The notes: generated by a model from the sequence alone, not told the origin. DNA of 64,000 bases from Leifsonia sp. C5G2 (GCF_013359685.1 NZ_JABFMV010000010.1:1-64000); one strand, 5' to 3'; shown: positions 1 through 9,996, numbered from the stretch's first letter. A program made the numbers and translations.

Positions 1-2
1 AA

Positions 3-32
3 GCCCTCGCTCAACTCCTCACCGCCGCCTGA
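3..32 (+). CDS. possible 3' end of an upstream gene (partial)
   Basis: The first 32 bases read ALAQLLTAA and then a TGA stop at 30-32 on the plus strand. The composition is plausible for the C-terminus of an actinobacterial protein. It would be convergent with aceB, which ends at 94. Nine residues cannot identify a family, and another plus frame also stops nearby at 46-48, so this is only a guess that a gene enters from the left edge. Bases 33-93 hold nothing I recognise. Confidence 0.25.
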   Translation, partial: ALAQLLTAA

Positions 33-93
33 TGCATCCACCATTTGACTTTGAGGCGCTCGAGGCGCACATTCGGCACGAATCGGGGAGGGG

Positions 94-1725
94 TCAGCCG
101 GCGAGCGCCAGGTCCTCCTCCGACGGAGCGGTGTCGACCAGGTACCGCGCGTACGCCGGGATCGTGAGGAACGTCGGGACGTCCTCCCCCAGCACCACCT
201 CGCGCAGCAGGTCGGCGGCGTCCGCGAAGCGGGAGCCGTCCGTCTCCAGCCGGGCCTGCTCCTCGTCGAGGACGTGCGACACCAGCGCCGCGTCGACCGG
301 GGCGCCCTCCGCGGTGACGATGCGGTTGTCGATCCACTGGCGCAGCAGCGACCGAGAGATCTCGGCGGTCGCCGCGTCCTCCATCAGCCCGTCGATCGCG
401 ACGGCGCCCGTGCCGCGCAACCACGCCTCCAGGTAGCGGAGCGCAACCGAGACGTTGGCGCGCACCCCGCCGTCGGTGACGGTCGCGTCGGCGCCGGCCA
501 CATCCAGCAGGTCGTCCGCCGTGACGTGGACGTCGTCCCGCTGCCGCTCCACCTGGTTCGGGCGCTCCCCCAGCACCGCGTCGAACTCGGCCAGCGCTGT
601 CGGGATGAGGTCGGGATGCGCCACCCAGGTGCCGTCGAAGCCGTCGCCGGCCTCCCGCCGCTTGTCGTCGGCGACCTTCTGCAGCGCCCGCTCGGTCGCC
701 TCGGCGTCCTTCCGGTTCGGGATGAAGGCGCTCATCCCGCCGATCGCGTGCGCGCCGCGGCGGTGGCAGGTGGCGACCAGCAGCTCCGTGTAGGCCCGCA
801 TGAACGGCACGGTCATCGTGATGCGGTCGCGGTCTCCGAACGCGAACCGGCGGCCGCGGCCCTGGAACGTCTTGATCATCGAGAAGATGTAATCCCAGCG
901 TCCGGCGTTCAGGCCCGCGCAGTGGTCGCGCAGCTCGTACAGGATCTCGTCCATCTCGAACGCCGCGGGGATCGTCTCGATGAGCACGGTCGCCCGGATG
1001 GTGCCGACCGGCATCCCGATGCGCTGCTGCGCGAAGACGAAGATGTCGTTCCACAGCCGTGCCTCCAGGTGCGACTCCAGCTTCGGGAGGTAGAAGTACG
1101 GGCCGCGGCCCGCATCCACCACGGCCTGGGCGTTGTGCCAGAAGTACAGCCCGAAGTCGGTGAGCGAGGCGCTGGCCGGCGTGGAGCGGCCGGCCCGGTC
1201 GGTGAAGGCGAGGTGCTTCTCCACCAGGTGCCAGCCGCGCGGGCGCATCACGATCGTCGGGGTGTGCTCCAGCGGCGTGGTGACCCGGTAGTCCTTGCCC
1301 TCCGCGCTGGTGAAGGCGAGCCGGCCGCGCACGGCGTCGAACAGGGTGCCTTGACCGCCGACGATGTTCGCCCAGGTGGGGCTGGTCGCATCCTCCAGGT
1401 CGGCGAGCCAGACCCGGGCGCCCGAGTTGAGCGCGTTGATCGCCATCTTGGGGTCGGTCGGGCCGGTGATCTCCACCCGACGGTCCTCGAGGCCGGGGCC
1501 GGCGCCCGCCACGCGCCAGGTGTCGTCCTCGCGGATGGCGGCGGTGCTGCTGAGGAAGCGGGGGTCGCGGCCGTTCCCGGCCTCCTCGCGGTGGCGCCGG
1601 CGCTCGGCCAGGAGCTCCTGCCGTCGGCCGGCGAACGCCTGGTGCAGGTGGTCGACGAAGGCGATGGCCTCCGGGGTCAGGATGTCGTCGCCGCGGTCGA
1701 TCCGCGGCCCGGTGATCTGGATCAT
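94..1725 (-). CDS. aceB: malate synthase A
   Basis: This 543-residue protein matches malate synthase A in length and motifs. It condenses glyoxylate with acetyl-CoA to malate, the second step of the glyoxylate shunt, in the cytoplasm. EITGPTDPKM at about residue 85 and LADLEDATSPTW at about 107 are typical of the TIM-barrel enzyme, and the LIETIPAAFEMDEILYELRDH block belongs to the same core. The ATG at 1725 follows AAGGAAG with good spacing. It lies downstream of aceA on the same strand, separated by a 93-bp gap with a hairpin, so the two may be co-transcribed with attenuation between them. RamB, encoded beyond aceA, is the expected regulator. Confidence 0.96.
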   Translation of the reverse strand: MIQITGPRIDRGDDILTPEAIAFVDHLHQAFAGRRQELLAERRRHREEAGNGRDPRFLSSTAAIREDDTWRVAGAGPGLEDRRVEITGPTDPKMAINALNSGARVWLADLEDATSPTWANIVGGQGTLFDAVRGRLAFTSAEGKDYRVTTPLEHTPTIVMRPRGWHLVEKHLAFTDRAGRSTPASASLTDFGLYFWHNAQAVVDAGRGPYFYLPKLESHLEARLWNDIFVFAQQRIGMPVGTIRATVLIETIPAAFEMDEILYELRDHCAGLNAGRWDYIFSMIKTFQGRGRRFAFGDRDRITMTVPFMRAYTELLVATCHRRGAHAIGGMSAFIPNRKDAEATERALQKVADDKRREAGDGFDGTWVAHPDLIPTALAEFDAVLGERPNQVERQRDDVHVTADDLLDVAGADATVTDGGVRANVSVALRYLEAWLRGTGAVAIDGLMEDAATAEISRSLLRQWIDNRIVTAEGAPVDAALVSHVLDEEQARLETDGSRFADAADLLREVVLGEDVPTFLTIPAYARYLVDTAPSEEDLALAG

Positions 1726-1750
1726 GGTCTCTTCCTTACGTACGAGCCCT

Positions 1751-1807
1751 CAGCTCCTGAGTTCTTCGAGTCCGCCGCGGCGTGTCGCTCGAAGAACTCC
1801 GGAGTCG
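1751..1807. terminator. long hairpin with GGCGTGTCG loop, copy A
   Basis: Arms at 1751-1770 and 1788-1807 are complementary over 20 bp with two mismatches. The 17-base loop at 1771-1787 ends in GGCGTGTCG directly against the 3' arm. It sits between the aceA stop and the aceB start, so it could reduce read-through from aceA into aceB. No T-run follows on either strand. Near-identical arms recur at 4748-4824 and 53815-53871. Confidence 0.7.
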
Positions 1808-1818
1808 ATGGCTGGGGA

Positions 1819-3126
1819 TCAGAACTGGTGTGCTTCGGTGGATCCGGCCAGGGCGAGCGTTGCGCTGTCGGGGTTGAGCGCGCTCGCGACGCGGTCGAAG
1901 TAGCCGGTGCCGACCTCCCGCTGGTGGCGGGTCGCCGTGTACCCGTCGGCCTCGGAGGCGAATTCCGCCTCCTGCAGGTCGACGTAGGCGCTCATGTGCC
2001 GGGTGGAGTAGTCCCGGGCGAGCGTGAACATGGAGTGGCCTAGGGCGTGGAAGCCGGCCAGGGTGATGAACTGGAAGGCGTAGCCCATCGCCGCCAACTC
2101 GCGCTGGAACCGGGCGATGGTCTCGTCGTCGAGGTGGCGGCGCCAGTTGAACGACGGCGAGCAGTTGTAGGCGAGCTTCTTGCCGGGGAACTCGGCGTGC
2201 ACCGCCTCGGCGAAGCGGCGGGCGAGCTCCAGGTCGGGCTCGGCGGACTCCACCCAGAGCAGGTCCGCGTAGGGCGCGTAGGCGAGGCCGCGGGCGATGA
2301 CCGGGTCGATCCCGTTCCGCACCTCGTGGAACCCCTCCGCCGTGCGCGTGCCGGTCAGGAACGGCCGGTCGCGCTCATCATGGTCGCTCGTGAGCAGGGT
2401 GGCGGCGAGCGCGTCGGTGCGCGCGATCACGATGGTGGGCACGCCCGCCACGTCGGCCGCGAGCCGGGCGGCGTTCAGGGTGCGGATGTGCTGCCCGGTC
2501 GGGATGAGCACCTTGCCGCCCATGTGCCCGCACTTCTTCTCGCTGGCCAGCTGGTCCTCCCAGTGCACGCCCGCGGCCCCGGCCTGGACCATGGAGTGCA
2601 TGAGCTCGTAGGCGTTCAGCGGGCCGCCGAAGCCGGCCTCGGCGTCGGCGACGATCGGCGCCATCCACTCGGCGACCGGCCCGTCGGTGCCCTCGATCTG
2701 GCCGGCGCGCAACAGCGCGTTGTTGATGCGGCGGACGACGGCCGGGACGGAGTTCGCCGGGTACAGGCTCTGGTCGGGGTAGGTCTGGCCGGCCAGGTTG
2801 GCGTCGGCGGCGACCTGCCAGCCGGAGAGGTAGATGGCCTCGAGACCCGCGCGCACCTGCTGCACGGCCTGGTTGCCGGTCAGTGCGCCGAGGGCGGCGA
2901 CCCAGCGCGGGTCCTCCGGGGTGCTCTCGCGCTGCAGCAGCTGCCACAGCCGCTCCGCGCCGCGGCGGGCGAGGGTCTGCTCCTCGCGGACCGGTCCGCG
3001 CAGGGCCACGACGTCGTCGGCCGTGTAGTCGCGTCGGATGCCGGTCCAGCGCGGGTCCGCGTCCCACTCCAGCTGGAGCTCGGCGGGGGTCTGCGTCGTG
3101 TCGCCTGGACGGTTGTCGGTGCTCAT
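1819..3126 (-). CDS. aceA: isocitrate lyase
   Basis: The 435-residue product cleaves isocitrate to glyoxylate and succinate, the first step of the glyoxylate shunt. The catalytic signature KKCGH is at residues 197-201, with HWEDQ just before it and the NYCSPSFNW-like block ([15 protein letters not shown]) later. Length fits the short bacterial and actinobacterial form. The reading frame is open far upstream, but the ATG at 3126 is preceded by GGAGGT four bases away and begins the conserved N-terminus. A TATGAT -10-like element lies at 3146-3151. It is divergent from ramB and shares a 135-bp control region with it. Confidence 0.96.
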   Translation of the reverse strand: MSTDNRPGDTTQTPAELQLEWDADPRWTGIRRDYTADDVVALRGPVREEQTLARRGAERLWQLLQRESTPEDPRWVAALGALTGNQAVQQVRAGLEAIYLSGWQVAADANLAGQTYPDQSLYPANSVPAVVRRINNALLRAGQIEGTDGPVAEWMAPIVADAEAGFGGPLNAYELMHSMVQAGAAGVHWEDQLASEKKCGHMGGKVLIPTGQHIRTLNAARLAADVAGVPTIVIARTDALAATLLTSDHDERDRPFLTGTRTAEGFHEVRNGIDPVIARGLAYAPYADLLWVESAEPDLELARRFAEAVHAEFPGKKLAYNCSPSFNWRRHLDDETIARFQRELAAMGYAFQFITLAGFHALGHSMFTLARDYSTRHMSAYVDLQEAEFASEADGYTATRHQREVGTGYFDRVASALNPDSATLALAGSTEAHQF

Positions 3127-3227
3127 GGTGACCTCCATCGGTCGGATCATAGGTCTGATCGGATGACACGATCCTTCGCCCTGCGCACCACCCCGCGACC
3201 GGATCGGCGGACGGAAATCCGGCCGTT

Positions 3228-3244
3228 CTTCTGTTTGCCAGAAG
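3228..3244. promoter_or_regulatory. candidate RamB operator between aceA and ramB
   Basis: CTTCTG at 3228-3233 and CAGAAG at 3239-3244 form a perfect 6-bp inverted repeat around TTTGC. The centre resembles the corynebacterial RamB box, whose core contains ACTTTGCAAA. It lies 17 bp before the ramB start and about 100 bp before aceA, suiting autoregulation and control of the divergent gene. The match is by eye and only partial. Confidence 0.45.
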
Positions 3245-3261
3245 TTCCCGGTGGTGTCACC

Positions 3262-4740
3262 ATGGCTGGCATGACCGTCATCGACGACGTGCACGACGAG
3301 ACCCTCGCGGCCGACGCTCTCACCCTCGGCCGCCGCATCCGCGCGTTCCGGCAGCGGCGCGGGATGACGCTGGAAGCGCTGGCCGCGGCCCTCGACCGGG
3401 CGCCGTCGCAGGTGTCCACGATCGAGAACGGCAACCGCGAGCCGCGGCTCGCGCAGCTGCGGCAGATCGCGGCGGCGCTGGAGGTCACGGTCGACGACCT
3501 GCTCGCGCCGGAGCCGCCGGACGAACGCGCAGCCCTCGAGATCGCGGTCGAGCGGGCGCAGCGCGGGCCCGTGTTCGCCTCCCTCGGGATCGACCCCGTG
3601 CGGGTCGGGCGGACCGTTCCCGACGCGACATTGCAGGCGATCCTGGCGCTGCACCAGGAGGTCGAGCGCTTGCACCGCGAACGCGCCGCCACCCCTGAGG
3701 AAGCCCGCCGCGCCAACGCGGAGCTGCGCGCGACCATGCGGGCGCGCGACAACCACTTCGCCGAGCTCGAGACCATCGCGGCCGACCTGCTCTCGGCCGT
3801 CGGGCACACCGGAGGGCCGGTGTCGCACCAGACGGTGACCGACATGGCCGACCACCTCGGCTACTCGCTGCACTACGTCGGCGACCTCCCCCACTCCACC
3901 CGTTCGGTGACCGACCGGCGGAACGGGCGCATCTATCTGCCCACCGAGCAGTCGGCCTCCCGGGACTCGCGCTCGCCCATTCTGCAGGCCTTCGCCTCGC
4001 ATGTGCTCGGCCACGACGAGCCGAGAAACTACGCCGATTTTCTGCGGCAGCGCGTGGAGACCAACTACCTCACCGCGGCGCTGCTGCTCCCCGAGAAGGA
4101 TGCGGTGGCGTTCCTCACCGAGGCGAAGAACTTCCGCCGCATCTCGATGGAGGACCTCCGCGACGCGTTCGCGGTGTCGTACGAGACCGCCGCGCACCGG
4201 TTCACCAACCTCGCGACGGCGCGGCTCGGCATCCCCGTGCACTTCATGAAGGTGCACGAGTCGGGCACGATCATCAAGGCGTACGAGAACGACGCGGTGG
4301 TGTTCCCGTCGGATGCGCTCGGTGCGGTCGAAGGCACGCCGGTATGCCGCAGCTGGACCGCGCGCACGGTGTTCGACGTGGCCGACCGGTTCAGCCCCTA
4401 CTACCAGTACACCGACACCCCGAGCGGCACGTTCTGGTGCACGTCACGCGTGGAGAAGGCGAAGGAGGGCGACTACTCGGTCAGCGTCGGCGTCCCGTTC
4501 GCGCACGTGAAGTGGTTCCGCGGCCGCGAGACGCCGCACCGCGCGGTCTCGCGCTGCCCCGACGAGTCGTGCTGCCGGCGGCCGCCCGCCGCTCTGGCGG
4601 ACCGCTGGACCGGGATGGCGTGGCCCGCCGCCCGCACGCCCACCTCCCTGCTCGCCGCCCTCCCGACCGGTACCTTCCCCGGCGTCGACCCCACCGAGGT
4701 CTACGCCTTCCTCGACCGCCACGCCCCCGCCGCCTCCTGA
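3262..4740 (+). CDS. ramB: RamB-type acetate metabolism regulator (XRE, short-chain fatty acid regulator family)
   Basis: A 492-residue regulator. An XRE helix-turn-helix spans about residues 22-80 ([20 protein letters not shown], then [12 protein letters not shown]). A charged coiled-coil-like stretch follows at about 120-180, then an IrrE-type peptidase-like domain (the SHVLGHDEP segment lacks a clean HEXXH), and a Cys-containing C-terminal domain of the DUF2083 type. This is the architecture of RamB/ScfR, which controls aceA and aceB in corynebacteria and mycobacteria. The adjacent divergent aceA supports that role. The frame is open upstream into aceA antisense. I chose the ATG at 3262, with ATG 3271 as the alternative; neither has a strong Shine-Dalgarno. 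Confidence 0.9.
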   Translation: MAGMTVIDDVHDETLAADALTLGRRIRAFRQRRGMTLEALAAALDRAPSQVSTIENGNREPRLAQLRQIAAALEVTVDDLLAPEPPDERAALEIAVERAQRGPVFASLGIDPVRVGRTVPDATLQAILALHQEVERLHRERAATPEEARRANAELRATMRARDNHFAELETIAADLLSAVGHTGGPVSHQTVTDMADHLGYSLHYVGDLPHSTRSVTDRRNGRIYLPTEQSASRDSRSPILQAFASHVLGHDEPRNYADFLRQRVETNYLTAALLLPEKDAVAFLTEAKNFRRISMEDLRDAFAVSYETAAHRFTNLATARLGIPVHFMKVHESGTIIKAYENDAVVFPSDALGAVEGTPVCRSWTARTVFDVADRFSPYYQYTDTPSGTFWCTSRVEKAKEGDYSVSVGVPFAHVKWFRGRETPHRAVSRCPDESCCRRPPAALADRWTGMAWPAARTPTSLLAALPTGTFPGVDPTEVYAFLDRHAPAAS

Positions 4741-4747
4741 CCCCATC

Positions 4748-4824
4748 CCCAAGCCGTCAGCTCCTGAGTTCTTCGAGTCCGCAGCGGCGTGTCGCTCGAA
4801 GAACTCAGGAGCTGATGGCTGGGG
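4748..4824. terminator. long hairpin with GGCGTGTCG loop, copy B
   Basis: Arms 4748-4777 and 4795-4824 are complementary over about 30 bp, almost without mismatch. The loop 4778-4794 ends in GGCGTGTCG. It lies between the convergent stops of ramB (4740) and the glycoside hydrolase (4839), so a bidirectional terminator is the natural reading. It has no U-tract. Confidence 0.75.
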
Positions 4825-4838
4825 ACGGAGAGCGCCTG

Positions 4839-6770
4839 TCAGTCGAGGGTGAGGAGGCGGAGGGCGGCGCCGTAGGGGGCGAGATCGAGTTCGGGAGCCG
4901 GGGCGCCGTCGAGGGTGGTGAGCGTGCCGCCCGGGACGGACGGGGTGACGGTGACGGGGGTCTCGTGCTGCGAGAGGAACACGACGAAGCGGCGGCCGTC
5001 GGCGTGCACCAGCGTGTCGGTGAAGAGGCGCGGGTCGTCGAGGAGCACGTCCCGCTCCACGTCCGCCACCGCGGCGAGCGCGTCGTACAGCCGCCACGTC
5101 TGCTCGGGGTTCACCCGCGCCTGCGCCGAGGCGAAGAACTCGAGCGGATACGTCGACAGCACCGCGCGTCCCGCACCGTGCTCCTGCACCACGATCGCCG
5201 GGCGACCATGCGCGTCGACCGCGACCACCTGTCCCGATGTCGCCCGCACCGGGAGGTACGTGCGCCCGTTCTCGTTGCCGGCGGCCGCGAAGCGCAGCTC
5301 CGTCCCGGCCGCGAGCGGACCGAAGTCGGAGGTGAACCGCAGCACCACGCTCTCATCCGTCACCGGCTCCGCGAGCCCGTACGCGGAGTCCATCCGCACC
5401 CCGAACAGCTCCTCGGTGTGCGCCCACCAGGGCCCGCGCTGCACGCCGCTCGTCCCGTGCGAGTACGACGCGTACACGGTCGCGCCGTCGCGCGCGAGCG
5501 ACACCAGCTGCTCCCACGAGCTCGCGCACAGTTGCTTCACCGAGGGCAGCAGGTACAGCCCGTACCCGGCCGGCAGCCCGCCGTCGGCCTTCTCGCGCAC
5601 CACGGCGACCGGGATGTGCGCCTCGTGCGCCGCCACGTACGCCTGCTCCCCGGTCGCCACGATGTGCGCGCGCTCGGCCTCGTTGGTGAACGGGTAGTCC
5701 TCGGCGAGGTGCGACGGCACGACGAGCGCGGCATCCACCGGCGACCGGCGCACCTGCGGCAGGTCGATCGCGGCGAGGTCCGCAGCGAACCGCGCGAGCT
5801 CGCGCAGCGGCGGCTTCGGATTCCCGTGCCGGTCGGTGATGCCGAAGTGCATCTCGAACGGATGGTGCGAGTACGGCCGCTGGTCGGCGAGGTCGTCGTA
5901 GTCGGTGTTGTTCCAGGCGATCCAGCCGGTCGCGCCCGCCAGCAGCGTCGAGTACAGCAGCTGCCGGTAGTAGGAGGCCGCACCCTCGTCCGACACGAAG
6001 TCGCTGGTCAGCCCGAACTCCTCCATGATCACGGGGAGCCCCTGGGTCGCCGACAGCTCCGCGATGAACGCCGCCTTCAGGTGCTGCCGGATCTGATCGG
6101 TCTCCATCCGGTACACGTGCGGCCCGATGAAGTCGGTGAACTCGGCCAGGTCGCGCACCGAGAAGCCGTTGTCGTGACCGGTCGTCTCGATCCCCCAGGC
6201 GCCGTCGCCGACCGCGACCGGCTGGGTGCCGCCGCCCGCGCGCACCGCATCCACCAGCAGCGACGCCCACGCGTCGACGATGGGACGCGGCGCCTCCCCG
6301 CCGTAGATCGGCACCTCGTTGGTCAGCAGCCAGCCGGCGACGGCGGGATGCGACGCGAACCGCGCGGTCAGCTCCCGCACGTACCAGGCCTGCCGGCCGA
6401 CGAACCAGACGTCGCGGTACAGGTCGCGACCCTCCCGCCACACCGGGTCCCAGTTCTCCCCCGACATGTGCCCCACCAGGAACGTCGGCACCGTCGTCAT
6501 GCCCACCTCGGTGTGCGCGTCGAGGAAGTCGGCGAAGTTCGCCACGCACTGCTCGTCGAGCGAGTCGGGCGTGGGATGGAAGTCGGGCCAGTAGAAGAAC
6601 GAGCGCGTCATGTTCAGGCCGTGGTCGGCGAGCACGCGCAGCTCCTCGCGCACGACCGCCGGGTCGTAGCGGGTCCACATCAGCGGGCCGCCGGTGCGCG
6701 ACCAGAAGTTGGCGCCGAGCCACACCACCGGGGCGTCGCCGACCTGCAAGACCGGGGAAGGTCGATCCAT
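4839..6770 (-). CDS. GH5-like glycoside hydrolase, putative beta-mannosidase or beta-glucanase
   Basis: A 643-residue cytoplasmic protein without signal peptide. The first 400 residues form a clan GH-A (beta/alpha)8 domain: the NE motif in LLTNEVP puts the likely acid/base at E152, and IMEEFGL gives the likely nucleophile near E250-E251. The later part (from about 400) looks like the glutamine-amidotransferase-like and beta-sandwich domains of large beta-glycosidases. The subfamily and substrate cannot be told by eye. It is the last gene of a sugar ABC importer operon, so it probably hydrolyses the imported oligosaccharide. The ATG at 6770 was chosen because the conserved domain starts there and the upstream permease ends only 29 bp away. 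Confidence 0.85.
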   Translation of the reverse strand: MDRPSPVLQVGDAPVVWLGANFWSRTGGPLMWTRYDPAVVREELRVLADHGLNMTRSFFYWPDFHPTPDSLDEQCVANFADFLDAHTEVGMTTVPTFLVGHMSGENWDPVWREGRDLYRDVWFVGRQAWYVRELTARFASHPAVAGWLLTNEVPIYGGEAPRPIVDAWASLLVDAVRAGGGTQPVAVGDGAWGIETTGHDNGFSVRDLAEFTDFIGPHVYRMETDQIRQHLKAAFIAELSATQGLPVIMEEFGLTSDFVSDEGAASYYRQLLYSTLLAGATGWIAWNNTDYDDLADQRPYSHHPFEMHFGITDRHGNPKPPLRELARFAADLAAIDLPQVRRSPVDAALVVPSHLAEDYPFTNEAERAHIVATGEQAYVAAHEAHIPVAVVREKADGGLPAGYGLYLLPSVKQLCASSWEQLVSLARDGATVYASYSHGTSGVQRGPWWAHTEELFGVRMDSAYGLAEPVTDESVVLRFTSDFGPLAAGTELRFAAAGNENGRTYLPVRATSGQVVAVDAHGRPAIVVQEHGAGRAVLSTYPLEFFASAQARVNPEQTWRLYDALAAVADVERDVLLDDPRLFTDTLVHADGRRFVVFLSQHETPVTVTPSVPGGTLTTLDGAPAPELDLAPYGAALRLLTLD

Positions 6771-6799
6771 GATGCCTTTCTTCGGGGAGGGGCCGCGGC

Positions 6800-7639
6800 T
6801 CACTTGACCGCGCCGGCGGTGAGCCCGGCGACGAAGTTGCGCTGCAGCAGCAGGAACGCCACCACGATCGGGATGGACACCACCAGCGACGCCGCCATGA
6901 TCTGGTTCCAGTAGACGTTGGTCTGGGTGGAGTACAGCTGCAACCCGACCGCGAGCGTCCTGTTCTCGTCGGTCGTCATCACCGACGCGAACAGCACCTC
7001 GCCCCAGCTGGTCATGAACGAGTAGATCGCGACCGCGATGAGCCCCGGCCGGGCGGCCGGTATGACGACGTGCCAGAGCGCGCCCATCGCGCCCGAGCCG
7101 TCCACCTTCGCCGCCTCGTCGAGCTCGCGCGGGATGTTGTCGAAGTAGCCGGCGAGCATCCAGATCGAGAACGGCAGCACGAACGTGAAGTACGTGATGA
7201 TGAGGCCCCAGCGCGTGCCGACCAGCTGGATGCCGGTCGCCTGGTTGATGTTGACGAAGATGAGGAACAGCGGCAGCAGGAACAGCACGCCGGGGAACAT
7301 CTGGGTCGACAGCACGGTGGTCGTGAACACGCCGCGTCCCTTGAACCGGTACCGCGACACCGCGTAGGCGGCGAACACCGCGATCACCAGCGAGATCAGG
7401 GTCGCCGCGCTCGACACGATGAGGCTGTTCACGAAGTACGACGCCAGCGGCACGGTCGACCACATGTCGATGAACGGCTGGAAGGTGATCGTCTGCGGCC
7501 ACCAGGTGAACGCCGACTGCACCTCCGACAGCGGCTTCACCGACGACGTGATCATCACATACAGCGGGACGACGGTGAACACCGTCAGCACCGCGATGGT
7601 GACCCAGCGGAAGACATGGGATGAGCGGGTCTCACGCAT
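6800..7639 (-). CDS. carbohydrate ABC transporter permease (MalG-like)
   Basis: This 279-residue inner-membrane protein has six predicted hydrophobic segments, starting with WVTIAVLTVFTVVPLYVMI at about residue 12. The EAA loop that contacts the ATPase is the DEAAKVDGSGAMGALWHVVIP stretch near residue 185. It is the second permease of a CUT1-type importer. Its start overlaps the preceding permease gene by 8 bp, so translation is probably coupled. No ATP-binding gene is present in the operon, as is common in actinobacteria where one MsiK-like ATPase serves many importers. Confidence 0.94.
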   Translation of the reverse strand: MRETRSSHVFRWVTIAVLTVFTVVPLYVMITSSVKPLSEVQSAFTWWPQTITFQPFIDMWSTVPLASYFVNSLIVSSAATLISLVIAVFAAYAVSRYRFKGRGVFTTTVLSTQMFPGVLFLLPLFLIFVNINQATGIQLVGTRWGLIITYFTFVLPFSIWMLAGYFDNIPRELDEAAKVDGSGAMGALWHVVIPAARPGLIAVAIYSFMTSWGEVLFASVMTTDENRTLAVGLQLYSTQTNVYWNQIMAASLVVSIPIVVAFLLLQRNFVAGLTAGAVK

Positions 7640-8615
7640 TGCGGCTCCTCCGGTTGACGACGAGCAGGTAGATGCCGGTCACGATCAGCAGGAACAGCAG
7701 CAGCAGCACGCTCATGGCGGCGCCGGAGCCGAAGTTCCAGGTCAGGAACGACGCGTTGTAGATGTGGAAGGAGATCAGGTCGCCCGCCGCGGGTTGGGCT
7801 GTGCTCCCGAACAGCACGTACGGGGTGTTGAAGTCGTTGAAGGTCCACAGGAACATCACGAGCAGCAGCACGAGGTTCACCGGCCGCAGCATCGGCAGGG
7901 TGATCGAGCGCCACTGCCGGAAGGGCCTGGCCCCATCCACCGCCGAGGCCTCGTAGACGTCCGACGGGATCGACTGGAGGCCGGCCATCAGCATCAGGAA
8001 GGCGAACGGCCAGAGCCGCCAGATCGCGACGATGACGATCGACCAGAACGCGTTGCCGCCGATCAGCCAGAACGGCTTGTCGCCCGGCAGGCCGAGGTTG
8101 TCGAACAGGAAGTGGTTGATCGCGCCGGTGTCCTTCTGGAACATGAACTTCCAGGTGATGATGCCGGCGTACAGCGGCAGCGCGTACGGCACCAGGAACA
8201 GCGTCCGGAAGAACGCGCGGCCCCGGAACCGCTCCTGCAGCGCGACGGCCGCGGCCATCCCGAGCACCCAGGAGAGGCCGACGACCAGGATGGTGAACCC
8301 GACCGTCACGAAGAACGACTTGAGCAGCCCCTGGCCGACCGAGCCGTTGAAGTCGAGCGCGACCGCGTAGTTCTTGAGCCCGACGAAGGGCGCCTCGCCC
8401 CAGTTGGCGATGTAGAACTTGGTCAGCTGGGTGAAGCTGATCCAGATACCGGTGAGCATCGGGACCACGTGGATGAGCAGCTCGAACACGATGGCCGGAG
8501 CGAGCAGCACGAACGGCAGCCACCACCCCTTGGGGCGGCGCCGTTTCGGCTTCGGAGGGGCAGCGGCGGGCGGCACGGTGACGGCGGGGCCGCGGACGTC
8601 TGTCGTCGTCGACAT
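7632..8615 (-). CDS. carbohydrate ABC transporter permease (MalF-like)
   Basis: A 327-residue membrane protein with a cytoplasmic basic N-terminus (PKPKRRRPKGWW) followed by six hydrophobic helices. The EAA-type loop is YEASAVDGARPFRQWRSITLP, near residue 240. It forms the translocation pore with the MalG-like partner. It lies 76 bp downstream of the binding-protein gene and overlaps the next permease by 8 bp. The substrate is unknown, but the operon's beta-glycosidase suggests a beta-linked oligosaccharide. Confidence 0.94.
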   Translation of the reverse strand: MSTTTDVRGPAVTVPPAAAPPKPKRRRPKGWWLPFVLLAPAIVFELLIHVVPMLTGIWISFTQLTKFYIANWGEAPFVGLKNYAVALDFNGSVGQGLLKSFFVTVGFTILVVGLSWVLGMAAAVALQERFRGRAFFRTLFLVPYALPLYAGIITWKFMFQKDTGAINHFLFDNLGLPGDKPFWLIGGNAFWSIVIVAIWRLWPFAFLMLMAGLQSIPSDVYEASAVDGARPFRQWRSITLPMLRPVNLVLLLVMFLWTFNDFNTPYVLFGSTAQPAAGDLISFHIYNASFLTWNFGSGAAMSVLLLLFLLIVTGIYLLVVNRRSRNA

Positions 8616-8691
8616 GGGTCTCCTTACGGGTGTGGCTGAACGCCGGGCGGGACGCGGCTGCGCCCCGCCCGGCGTGCGATGCTTCGGCGGA

Positions 8692-9996
8692 TCAGCCGCC
8701 CAGGGACTGCTTGACCTGGTCCTGCGCGTTCTTCAGCGCCGACTTGATGTCGGCGTCGGAGACCGTGCTGCCGGTGGCGATCTTGGCGAACATGTCGTTC
8801 ATCGCCTTTCCGACCGTGTTCTCGAACTGGTCCTCGGCCGGCACCAGCGGGAGCGGCTTGGACATGTCGTTGTAGATCTTCTGGAAGGTCGCGGCCTCCT
8901 CGGCGTTGTCCGTGAACACCGGCTTGGCGTCGTTCAGCACCGGCAGGCTCGCGTACGGCTTGCCGAGGGTGGTCTGGACGTCGTTGCTCGTCATGTACTT
9001 CACGAACTTGAGGGCCGCATCCTTGTTCTTCGTGTTCTTGAAGATCGACAGGTTGATGCCGGCGATGAAGGTGGCGATGTCCTTGCCGCCTTCGGGGGCC
9101 GGGAAGGGGACGACGCCGTACTGATCGTTCGTCATGCCGTTCGCGACGATGGAGGCGTCGGCGTTGTTCTGGCTGAGGATCATCGCGACCTTGCCGGTGG
9201 CGAAGTCGTTGACCGCCTGCACGCCGTTGTCGTACTGCGCGTTCGACGGGTTGACGACCTTGTCGGTCTGCATCAGGTCGAGGTAGCGCTTGATGCCGTC
9301 GACGTTGGCCTGGCTGTCGAAGGTGGGGTTGCCCTTCTTGTCGAACCACTCCCCGCCGTTCTGCGCCGAGTTGATGAACGCGAAGTGCACGTTCTCGGTG
9401 TAGCTGCCGGCCGCGAGGGCGAACCCGTAGGTGGTGCCGTTGGTCAGCTTCTTCGCTGCGGCGACGAGCTCCTCCCACGTCGTCGGCGGCTGCACGCCGG
9501 CGTCGGTGAACATCTTCTTGTTGTAGTAGAGGCCGTAGGCGAGCCCGTACAGCGGGACGCTGGTGACCGGCTTGCCCTCGGCACCGCCGGTGGCGAGCGC
9601 GGCCTTCACGAACTTGTCGCTGCCGCCGATGGCCTTCATGTTGGCGTCGTCGAACGGCAGGAACGCGCCGGTCGCCTGCAGCGACGCGGCCCAGGTGTTG
9701 CCGATGTTGAGGACGTCCGGTCCCTGGCCGGAGGTGACGGCGGTCTGGATGCGCGTCTGCAGGTCGTTCCACCCGATGACCTCGAGCTTGACCTTGACGC
9801 CGGTCTCCTTGGTGAACTTGTCCAGGACCGGGGTGAGGACCTGCTTGTCGTTGTCGAGGCTGGTCCCCTGGTTGCTGGCCCAGTAGGTGAGCGTCGACCC
9901 GCTGGACGACCCTCCGGACCCCGAGCTGCTGCAGCCCGCGACCACGAGCGAGACCGCAGCGGCCAGTGCCGCGACGGCGATGGCGCGTTTCCTCAT
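8692..9996 (-). CDS. extracellular sugar-binding lipoprotein of ABC importer
   Basis: A 434-residue family 1 solute-binding protein. The N-terminus MRKRAIAV with a hydrophobic core and the lipobox VVAGC (Cys22) marks it as a lipoprotein anchored outside the membrane. A Gly/Ser-rich linker follows, then the typical LTYWASNQ start of the mature fold. It delivers sugar to the two permeases encoded downstream. The reading frame runs on past 9996, but the ATG there has the signal peptide and a GGAGTC ribosome site. It is the first gene of the operon and is preceded by the LacI-type operator. Confidence 0.95.
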   Translation of the reverse strand: MRKRAIAVAALAAAVSLVVAGCSSSGSGGSSSGSTLTYWASNQGTSLDNDKQVLTPVLDKFTKETGVKVKLEVIGWNDLQTRIQTAVTSGQGPDVLNIGNTWAASLQATGAFLPFDDANMKAIGGSDKFVKAALATGGAEGKPVTSVPLYGLAYGLYYNKKMFTDAGVQPPTTWEELVAAAKKLTNGTTYGFALAAGSYTENVHFAFINSAQNGGEWFDKKGNPTFDSQANVDGIKRYLDLMQTDKVVNPSNAQYDNGVQAVNDFATGKVAMILSQNNADASIVANGMTNDQYGVVPFPAPEGGKDIATFIAGINLSIFKNTKNKDAALKFVKYMTSNDVQTTLGKPYASLPVLNDAKPVFTDNAEEAATFQKIYNDMSKPLPLVPAEDQFENTVGKAMNDMFAKIATGSTVSDADIKSALKNAQDQVKQSLGG

